From: Bacillota bacterium
GTDB taxonomy: Bacteria; Bacillota; TC1
Direction of reading: 5' to 3'
DNA: 64,000 bases
Assembly (NCBI GenBank): GCA_024635925.1
Contig: JAGXHY010000033.1
Location: 62,001-126,000, forward strand
This document shows, one piece after another, positions 41,159 to 47,653 of this stretch. Within the stretch, counting starts at the first letter, position 1. Each line of letters opens with the position of its first letter. The notes under the pieces were generated by a model that made no database searches, had not been told where the DNA came from, and worked only from the letters and a program-made list of their open reading frames with translations. Position numbers and translations under genes: made by a program.

Positions 41159-42559
41159 ATGAATACCCTAATTAAAAATACATGTATAGTAACGATGAAT
41201 GAAGAAAGAGACATTTTTTATAATTACGCTTTGTATATAGAAGATGAAAAGATTTATGCCATCGGACCTACAAAAGAAATAGAAGAGAAGTATGTTGATA
41301 AAGCTAGGGTAATTGATGGAACTGGTAAAATCGTTTTTCCAGGTTTAATTAATACACATAATCATCTTTTCCAAGTCCTTTTAAAGGGCTTGGGGGATGA
41401 TATGGTCTTAAAAGACTGGCTAGAGTTTATGACATTCCCTAGTACTCCATTTCTAACTGAAGAAAACTGCTATTTTGCAGCTTTAAACGGCTTAATGGAA
41501 GGAATACATAGTGGAGTTACAACTACATTCGATTATATGTATCCTCATGCAACTGGATATAAAAATACTGATGAAGGTATTATCAAAGCCATGCAAAAGC
41601 TTGGTGTTAGAGGCTTTTTAGGTAGAGGATGGGTTGATGCTGGTGTAGAAGTTGGTGTTTTTCCTGCTATGATAGAGAAAATTGATGATATTGAAAAAGC
41701 TATAAGAGATTTACATGGTAAATATCATAATATTGAAAATGGCAGAATAAAAATAGCGCTTGCTCCTGCTGCAGTATGGTCAAATTCAGGTGAAAGTTTA
41801 AAACTATTAAAGAAATTAAGTGATGAATTAGGTCTATTAGTTTCTTTACACGTTTCAGAAACACCATTTGATAGGGAAGAAGTTTATAATCTGCATAAGA
41901 AAGATGAAATCGATTTACTTATTGATCTTGGACTTCTAAATGAAAAGTTAATTATGGTTCACTGTGTTTATTTAACTGACGATGATATTAGTAAAATTAA
42001 GAAATACGGAGCTACAGTTTCACATAATCCTGTAAGTAATATGTATCTATCTTCAGGAGTAGCACCTATTCCTAAACTTAACAAAGAAGGAATAAGTGTT
42101 GGTTTGGGGCTTGATGGAGCGGCTAGTAATAATAGCAATGATATGATTGAATTGCTTAAAATGACAGCATTGTTACAAAAAGTTCACCATAAAAACCCAA
42201 CAATTATGACGGCAGACAAAGTTTTAGAAATGGCAACTATCGAAGGTGCTAAAGCCTTAATGCTTGATAAAGAAATAGGATCTTTAGAGAACGGTAAAAA
42301 AGCTGATTTATTTATATTCAATCCTAAAAAAGATTTAAAGGCTATTCCAATGCATAATCCTGTATCAACTTTAATTTATAGCAGTGGCAACAAAAATGTT
42401 GAAACTGTTATAGTCGATGGAGATATAATAATGGAAGATGGTGTTATAACTAAAATTGCTGAAGATTTTGTAGCAGATAATTGTCAAAGATTAGCTGATG
42501 AACTATCAATTAAAGCTGGAACAGATAAACTTAAAAAACGACCTTGGAAAAGAGTATAA
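41159..42559 (+). CDS. Amidohydrolase/deaminase of the ATZ/TRZ family (second copy)
   Basis: A 466-aa metal hydrolase. Ligands: HNH in NTHNHLFQ, His in SLHVSETPFD, His in MVHCVYLTDDD, and Asp in GLGLDGAASNN. The motif LFQVLLKGLGDDM..LKDWL resembles 8-oxoguanine deaminase and hydroxydechloroatrazine-type enzymes more than SsnA. It likely deaminates an aminopurine such as guanine or 8-oxoguanine. It is only 16 bp after ygeW and ends at a strong terminator, so ygeY-ygeW-deaminase form one unit. Confidence 0.84.
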   Translation: MNTLIKNTCIVTMNEERDIFYNYALYIEDEKIYAIGPTKEIEEKYVDKARVIDGTGKIVFPGLINTHNHLFQVLLKGLGDDMVLKDWLEFMTFPSTPFLTEENCYFAALNGLMEGIHSGVTTTFDYMYPHATGYKNTDEGIIKAMQKLGVRGFLGRGWVDAGVEVGVFPAMIEKIDDIEKAIRDLHGKYHNIENGRIKIALAPAAVWSNSGESLKLLKKLSDELGLLVSLHVSETPFDREEVYNLHKKDEIDLLIDLGLLNEKLIMVHCVYLTDDDISKIKKYGATVSHNPVSNMYLSSGVAPIPKLNKEGISVGLGLDGAASNNSNDMIELLKMTALLQKVHHKNPTIMTADKVLEMATIEGAKALMLDKEIGSLENGKKADLFIFNPKKDLKAIPMHNPVSTLIYSSGNKNVETVIVDGDIIMEDGVITKIAEDFVADNCQRLADELSIKAGTDKLKKRPWKRV

Positions 42560-42576
42560 GTTTCTAAGTATTTTTA

Positions 42577-42610
42577 GAAAGAAGTGCAATTGTACTTCTT
42601 TCTTTTTTTT
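42577..42610 (+). terminator. Terminator after the second amidohydrolase
   Basis: Nine-bp stem GAAAGAAGT (42577-42585) / ACTTCTTTC (42594-42602), then eight T. Confidence 0.92.
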
Positions 42611-42613
42611 GTC

Positions 42614-42642
42614 TTAATTAGTAAGCTGACTTATGGTATAAT
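42614..42642 (+). promoter_or_regulatory. Promoter of the PLP lyase/hydA unit
   Basis: Perfect TATAAT (42637-42642) with a weaker TTAATT -35 (42614-42619) and 17-bp spacing, 34 bp before the start codon. Confidence 0.65.
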
Positions 42643-42675
42643 TATCAAGTACAATAATTTAAAGGAGTGAACTAA

Positions 42676-43920
42676 ATGAAAAACGTAAAATATTTAGAAT
42701 GTGTTAATTGCGGAGCTCAATATAAACCGGAAAAGGGTAGATATACTTGTGATAAGTGTGGACCTTCACTAGGTATACTTGATGTTATCTATGATTATGA
42801 TTATATTAAATCTAAAATATCAAAAGAATCACTTGCTAATAACAAAGATTGTAGCATGTGGAGATATGAACCATTTATGGCTGTTGAAGAAAATGGACCA
42901 AGAGCCAAGTTAAGAGCAGGTTGGTCACCACTATATAAAGCAGATGCACTTGCAAAAGAAATTGGGTTAGATACTCTATATGTAAAAGATGATGGTATAA
43001 ATCCTACATCTTCACTAAAAGATAGAGCATCATCAATAGCAGTTGCTAAAGCACTAGAAGAAAAAGCAGAAGTTATTTGTTGTTCATCAACAGGTAATGC
43101 GGCATCATCCACGGCTGGTGCTGCTGCAAGCGTTGGTATGAAATCTGTGATATTTGTACCAGGTAGAGCACCTCAAGGTAAAATTGCTCAATTAAAAATA
43201 TTTGGAGCTAATGTTATGAGTGTACAAGGTTCTTATGAAGAAACATTTAAATTATCAGCTGAAGCTATTGAAAAGTATGGCTGGTATAATAGAAATGCAG
43301 CTATAAATCCATATTGTGTTGAAGGTAAAAAAACTGTGACAATTGAAACTTGTGAACAAATGAATTGGGAAGTGCCTGATTGGATTGTATTTTCAGTTGG
43401 AGATGGTTGTACAATAGCTGGTGCATATAAAGGTTATACAGATTTATATAAAGCCGGATTTATTGATAAACTTCCTAGAGTTGCTGGTATACAAGCAGAA
43501 GGTTGTGCACCTTTAGCACATGCATGGGAAGAAAATAGAGCTTGGAAACCTGAAGAAGAAAATACAATTGCAGATAGTATTGCTGTTGGTGTACCTAGAA
43601 ACGCTATTAAAGCGATTAGAGCTGTTGAAGCATCTAATGGAGTTTGGGAAACTGTAACTGATGAAGAAATATTAGATGCAATGAGATTTATGGGTAAATA
43701 TTCAGGAGTATTTGGTGAACCCGCTGGGGCTGCAGGAATGGCTGGACTAAGAAAATTAGTAACAAATGGTGTGATAAAAAAAGATGAATCAGTAGTTTGT
43801 GCTGTAACTGGAAACGGATTAAAAGATGTTGTCAATGCAATTAAAGCTGCTGGGGAACCAATTATGGTAGAACCAACTTCAGAAGGATTAGCCAAAGCAT
43901 TAAAACAAATAGGTTATTAG
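42676..43920 (+). CDS. Threonine-synthase-like PLP enzyme (fold type II)
   Basis: A 414-aa PLP enzyme with an N-terminal zinc ribbon (CVNCGAQY and CDKCGP, about 10-30) and a threonine-synthase-type core. The PLP Lys is in PTSSLKDRASSIAVAKAL, the asparagine loop in SSTGNAASSTAG, and the phosphate cup in VGDGCTIAG. By sequence it is ThrC-like, yet it lies directly before a dihydropyrimidinase in the purine region, where YgeX (2,3-diaminopropionate ammonia-lyase) is found elsewhere. It may perform that elimination reaction. No threonine genes (hom, thrB) are nearby. Confidence 0.85.
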   Translation: MKNVKYLECVNCGAQYKPEKGRYTCDKCGPSLGILDVIYDYDYIKSKISKESLANNKDCSMWRYEPFMAVEENGPRAKLRAGWSPLYKADALAKEIGLDTLYVKDDGINPTSSLKDRASSIAVAKALEEKAEVICCSSTGNAASSTAGAAASVGMKSVIFVPGRAPQGKIAQLKIFGANVMSVQGSYEETFKLSAEAIEKYGWYNRNAAINPYCVEGKKTVTIETCEQMNWEVPDWIVFSVGDGCTIAGAYKGYTDLYKAGFIDKLPRVAGIQAEGCAPLAHAWEENRAWKPEEENTIADSIAVGVPRNAIKAIRAVEASNGVWETVTDEEILDAMRFMGKYSGVFGEPAGAAGMAGLRKLVTNGVIKKDESVVCAVTGNGLKDVVNAIKAAGEPIMVEPTSEGLAKALKQIGY

Positions 43921-43930
43921 GAGGTATAAC

Positions 43931-45280
43931 ATGGGTTTACTTTTAACAGGAGGTACTATAGTTCTTGAAGATGAAGTTATCATTGGAGATATAAAAATTG
44001 AAAATGAATTAATAACAGAAATAGGAGAAAAACTAGTTCCTCTAAATAATGATACAGTAATTGATGTTACAGGAAAGCAAGTATTACCAGGAGTTATTGA
44101 TGCTCATGTTCATTATAAAATGGCTCTAGGCAAAGTATATACTGTAGATAATTTTGAAACTGGCTCAAGAGCTGCAATATGTGGAGGGGTAACTACTGTT
44201 ATTGATTATGCTGAACCAATTGAAGGATTAAGTCTTTTAGAGTCTCTTGATTATAGAGTGAAAGAAGCTAAGGGTCATAATTTTACTGATTTTAGCGTTC
44301 ATATGACAATTTCAGGTAATACACCTTACAATTTAGATGATATTAAAAAGTTTAGAGCGTATGGAATTAATAGTATTAAATTATATACAACTTATGATTT
44401 TATTATGAATTATGATATGATTTTTGATGTTTTGAGAAAAGCAAAAGAAGTTAATATGGTTGTTACTATTCATTCAGAAGATAATAAAATAGTAACTGAT
44501 AAAATTAAAGAACTATTAGAGCATAATAAAACGGGTGTAGAATTTCATGGTGTAAGTAGACCTAGCAAAGCTGAGTATTATGCAGTTGAAAGAATAATAG
44601 ATATGTGTGAGCAAGAGGATTTGAGTGCTCATATCGTACATGTTTCTTCTGGATTGACCGGTGAATTGATTAGTAAAGCAAAAGCTAGGGGTGTTAAAAT
44701 TTCTGCTGAAACATGTCCTCATTATTTGATGTTAAATGATGAGGTTTATAAAAGAACTGATGCTCAACTATTTGTTATGCAACCTCCACTAAGAAATGAA
44801 TATGAAAGACTTAAATTGATAGATGAGTTTTTAAAAGGAACTTTTGATTTTGTAACAACAGATCATTGTGCCTATAGTCCACATCAAAAATTTATATCAA
44901 ATACTTTTTATGAAACAAATGGTGGTATACCAGGTACAGAAACTTTATTACCTATTATTTATAATCAAACAGTATCAGCGGGGAAGATGGATTTATTGAA
45001 TATGAGTAAATTATTATCTACCAATCCTGCGAAAAAATTTGGTTTATATCCTAAAAAAGGTGTTCTAAAAGTAGGTAGTTATGGTGATGTTGTGGTTGTA
45101 GACCCTGATTTAGAAGTTGTATTAAGTAATGATAAGGTTCATACTGCTGCTGATTATACAACTTTTGATGGAATAAAACTAAAAGGTTATCCAATTATGA
45201 CAATCTTAAGAGGTATGATAGCTTATAGAGATGGTAAATTTTTAATGGGTGATCCAAAGGGTAATTTCATTACTTGTTAA
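43931..45280 (+). CDS. hydA: Dihydropyrimidinase/hydantoinase (HydA type)
   Basis: A 449-aa cyclic amidohydrolase. All metal-centre residues are visible: HVH in VIDAHVHYK, the carboxylated Lys in GINSIKLYTTY, His in VTIHSEDN, His in AHIVHVSS and Asp in TTDHCAYSPH. It opens six-membered dihydropyrimidine rings or hydantoins. In the purine cluster it should cleave the reduced pyrimidine half of a urate- or xanthine-derived compound, which requires a reductase upstream such as the PreA-like protein. It lies 10 bp after the PLP enzyme with GGAGG before the ATG. Confidence 0.9.
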   Translation: MGLLLTGGTIVLEDEVIIGDIKIENELITEIGEKLVPLNNDTVIDVTGKQVLPGVIDAHVHYKMALGKVYTVDNFETGSRAAICGGVTTVIDYAEPIEGLSLLESLDYRVKEAKGHNFTDFSVHMTISGNTPYNLDDIKKFRAYGINSIKLYTTYDFIMNYDMIFDVLRKAKEVNMVVTIHSEDNKIVTDKIKELLEHNKTGVEFHGVSRPSKAEYYAVERIIDMCEQEDLSAHIVHVSSGLTGELISKAKARGVKISAETCPHYLMLNDEVYKRTDAQLFVMQPPLRNEYERLKLIDEFLKGTFDFVTTDHCAYSPHQKFISNTFYETNGGIPGTETLLPIIYNQTVSAGKMDLLNMSKLLSTNPAKKFGLYPKKGVLKVGSYGDVVVVDPDLEVVLSNDKVHTAADYTTFDGIKLKGYPIMTILRGMIAYRDGKFLMGDPKGNFITC

Positions 45281-45296
45281 TTTTATATATATATAG

Positions 45297-45324
45297 TTGC
45301 AAATTAAAAAAATATAAGTATAAT
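45297..45324 (+). promoter_or_regulatory. Promoter of the carbamate kinase gene
   Basis: TTGCAA (45297-45302), 16-bp spacer, TATAAT (45319-45324). Confidence 0.8.
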
Positions 45325-45340
45325 TAATGTATATATAAAT

Positions 45341-45375
45341 AAAGGCATACTTCCATACAGTAGTGTGCCTTTTGA
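45341..45375 (+). promoter_or_regulatory. Leader hairpin/attenuator before carbamate kinase
   Basis: AAAGGCATAC (45341-45350) pairs over 10 bp (one G-U) with GTGTGCCTTT (45363-45372), followed by TTGAATTTT. It lies between the promoter and the start codon, so it could attenuate transcription; alternatively it is a weak terminator of the hydA unit. Confidence 0.55.
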
Positions 45376-45400
45376 ATTTTATAAAAGAGGAGATAGATTT

Positions 45401-46333
45401 ATGAGTAAAAAAGTTGTTGTAGCATTAGGTGGAAATGCAATTTTAAAACCTAAGCAAGCTGGTACGATTGAAGAACAAATGGAAAACGTTTTAAATGCCA
45501 GCCAAAATATTGTTAAATTAGTCAAAGAAGGATATGAAGTAGTTGTAGTTCATGGTAATGGTCCTCAAGTAGGAAACATTTTATTGCAAAATGCAGCTGC
45601 AAGAGATCAAGTTCCTGCTATGCCTTTATATGTTTGTGGAGCTATGAGCCAAGGTTTAATTGGCTATATGATTCAACAAAATCTTAGAAATGAACTTAAA
45701 AAACAAGGAATAAAAAAGAATGTTGTTACTTTATTAACTCAAGTAGTTGTAGATAAAAATGACAGTGCTTTTAAAAATCCAACTAAACCTGTTGGAGCAT
45801 TTTATACTGAAGCTGAAGCTCAAACTGGGACTGCTAAGGGCGAGAATTGGGTAGAAGATTCTGGAAGAGGTTGGAGAAAAGTAGTAGCTTCACCAAAGCC
45901 AATTGATGTAGTTGAGTTAAATGAAGTAAAGGACTTAATCGAAACAGGTTGTATAGTTATAACTTGTGGTGGTGGCGGAATTCCTGTCATTGAAGATGAT
46001 GGAGTTTTAAAAGGTGTTGAAGCTGTTATTGATAAGGACTTAGCAAGTAGTTTACTTGCTGATGAGTTAGAAGCTGATTATTTAGTTATTGCTACTGATG
46101 TAGCTCATGTAGCTATTAATTTTGGTAAAGAAAATCAAGAAGACTTAAAAACTATTGATTTAGAAACTGCTCAAAAACATCTAGATGATGGTCAATTTGG
46201 TAAAGGTAGCATGGGACCAAAAGTTGAAGCTGTTATGAAGTTTGTTAGTAAAGGTGGTAAAGGGATCATAACATCTCTTGATTCATTACGAGATGCTGTT
46301 GTTGCTGAAGGTGGAACAAAAATTATAAAATAG
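45401..46333 (+). CDS. arcC: Carbamate kinase
   Basis: A 310-aa amino-acid-kinase-family enzyme that transfers phosphate from carbamoyl phosphate to ADP, giving ATP, CO2 and ammonia. Hallmarks: VVALGGNAILKP, VVVHGNGPQVGNILLQN, ITCGGGGIPVI and the C-terminal GKGSMGPKVEA. I use ATG 45401 (AGAGGAGA upstream). An in-frame ATG at 45365 lies inside the leader hairpin. It completes the energy-yielding end of the purine pathway (the YqeA equivalent of E. coli) and is transcribed separately. Confidence 0.95.
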   Translation: MSKKVVVALGGNAILKPKQAGTIEEQMENVLNASQNIVKLVKEGYEVVVVHGNGPQVGNILLQNAAARDQVPAMPLYVCGAMSQGLIGYMIQQNLRNELKKQGIKKNVVTLLTQVVVDKNDSAFKNPTKPVGAFYTEAEAQTGTAKGENWVEDSGRGWRKVVASPKPIDVVELNEVKDLIETGCIVITCGGGGIPVIEDDGVLKGVEAVIDKDLASSLLADELEADYLVIATDVAHVAINFGKENQEDLKTIDLETAQKHLDDGQFGKGSMGPKVEAVMKFVSKGGKGIITSLDSLRDAVVAEGGTKIIK

Positions 46334-46357
46334 TAACTTATACTTTCTTTATAAATG

Positions 46358-46391
46358 AAAAGACATATGATAATTTATCATATGTCTTTTA
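46358..46391. terminator. Bidirectional terminator
   Basis: AAAAGACATATGATA pairs with TATCATATGTCTTTT around a short loop. A and T tails on both sides serve carbamate kinase (plus) and the hemolysin III gene (minus). Confidence 0.88.
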
Positions 46392-46425
46392 TTTTACTAA
46401 ATTTTATCTATTTAAATAATGGAAA

Positions 46426-47058
46426 TTAGAGAACATATATTAACACTGATAATATATGACAAATACTTGCAAATAATACAAATAAATGCCAAATAGAGTG
46501 GAAATATTTTATACTTCTAATAATATAAAAAATTAGTCCTAAAGTATAGAGAAGTCCACCAACTATTAAGAGTGTTAAACCTACTGGATCTAAATTATTT
46601 ACTAGTAAAGGAATATAAAAGGCGATTGTCCAACCCATAACTATATATAATCCATTAGAAATTTTTCTAAATTTATTTAAATTTACAGAATTAAGTATAA
46701 GTAAAACACCGAAAATTGCACTAATCCATATAATTATAAAAATTAACCATCCAGGTTTACCTCCTATTGTTAAAAGGGCATAGGGAGTATAGGTTCCTGC
46801 TATTAACAGATAAATAGTACAATGATCTGATATTTGAAATATTTGTTTAGCCTTTTTATTTGTTAATGAATGGTAAAGTGTAGAAGATATGTATACCGAG
46901 ATTAGAGTAGTTCCAAAAACGATTGAAGAAGCAACTTCTAACCTAGTTGATGAGTATAATATCATTAGAATAAGGGCTATAATACTTATAATAACGCCTA
47001 TTCCATGAGTAGTAGAATTAAATATCTCTTCACCTAATGTATATTTACGTTTATTCAT
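46426..47058 (-). CDS. Hemolysin III/PAQR-family membrane protein
   Basis: A 210-aa, seven-helix membrane protein of the HlyIII/YqfA (PAQR, PF03006) family. Conserved family residues: EEIFNSTTHGIG near the N-terminus, STLYHSL (Ser and His), SDHCTIYLLIAGTYTP (Asp/His motif) and IWHLFVLFAS (His) near the C-terminus, which together build a metal site. The physiological role in bacteria is unclear (membrane lipid homeostasis or hydrolase activity proposed); it is not a proven toxin. RBS AAGGAGA precedes the ATG. Confidence 0.92.
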   Translation of the reverse strand: MNKRKYTLGEEIFNSTTHGIGVIISIIALILMILYSSTRLEVASSIVFGTTLISVYISSTLYHSLTNKKAKQIFQISDHCTIYLLIAGTYTPYALLTIGGKPGWLIFIIIWISAIFGVLLILNSVNLNKFRKISNGLYIVMGWTIAFYIPLLVNNLDPVGLTLLIVGGLLYTLGLIFYIIRSIKYFHSIWHLFVLFASICHILSVLIYVL

Positions 47059-47168
47059 AATATCTCCTTTACTATATATTTAGAATATCAGTTATATTTT
47101 AGATTGACAAGATATATAATAAAAAAAGACTATTTTACTTGTGTAAAAATAGTCTTAAATATTCATAG

Positions 47169-47245
47169 TGGTGTGCCAGAAGGGATTCGAACCCCCGACC
47201 TACGGATTAGAAATCCGTTGCTCTATCCAGCTGAGCTACTAGCAC
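47169..47245 (-). tRNA. tRNA-Arg (anticodon TCT), CCA encoded
   Basis: On the minus strand a full cloverleaf begins GTGCTAG and ends CTGGCAC-A-CCA. The anticodon loop TTTCTAA is in stem ACGGA/TCCGT, with T-loop GGTTCGAATCC. Confidence 0.95.
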
Positions 47246-47252
47246 GAAATAA

Positions 47253-47326
<74 letters not shown>

Positions 47327-47484
47327 AAATTTATCAACGCACTATGTATTATATCTCAAAAAAGCCTATCTGTAAATAGAAAAAGAAAAAATAATCATTA
47401 TTTTAGTTAATGTACTACTTAAATTGATTGAATATTGATTGAATATATTATAATTGAAGACCTTAATATATTATATAAAAACAA

Positions 47485-47513
47485 TTGAAAAAATTCAACT
47501 TATATGTTAAGAT
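47485..47513 (+). promoter_or_regulatory. Promoter of the Mn riboswitch/ATPase transcript
   Basis: TTGAAA (47485-47490), 17-bp spacer, TAAGAT (47508-47513), immediately before the riboswitch. The stretch 47327-47484 is AT-rich with no gene seen. Confidence 0.6.
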
Positions 47514-47520
47514 TGGGATG

Positions 47521-47636
47521 TTAAAAGGGAGTAGTTAAAACAGTAAAGACAACATACCCGATACAATTGTATCTGGATTTACGACCATTAATGGTAACAA
47601 GACTTTTAGCGTTTTTACGCTATGGGTCTTTTTTTA
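47521..47636 (+). promoter_or_regulatory. yybP-ykoY (Mn2+) riboswitch with terminator
   Basis: The leader has the yybP-ykoY pattern: AAAAGGGAGTAG, CAACATACCCG and GGTAACAAGACTTTTA. P1 pairs AAAAG (47523-47527) with CTTTT (47603-47607). The same CTTTT is part of a terminator: AAGAC/GTCTT plus TAGCG (47607-47611)/CGCTA (47618-47622) and a T-run. Bound Mn2+ would hold P1 and allow readthrough. The element directly precedes a P-type ATPase, a known target type. Confidence 0.82.
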
Positions 47637-47653
47637 TAATTAAGGAGGTATGC

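Noticed and set aside
43434-43895. Minus-strand frame of 153 codons
   Set aside because: It lies wholly inside the PLP enzyme gene on the other strand; codon use follows the antisense of a conserved gene.
47567-47653. N-terminal extension of the P-type ATPase
   Set aside because: It lies in the riboswitch and terminator; ATG 47654 has a strong ribosome site.
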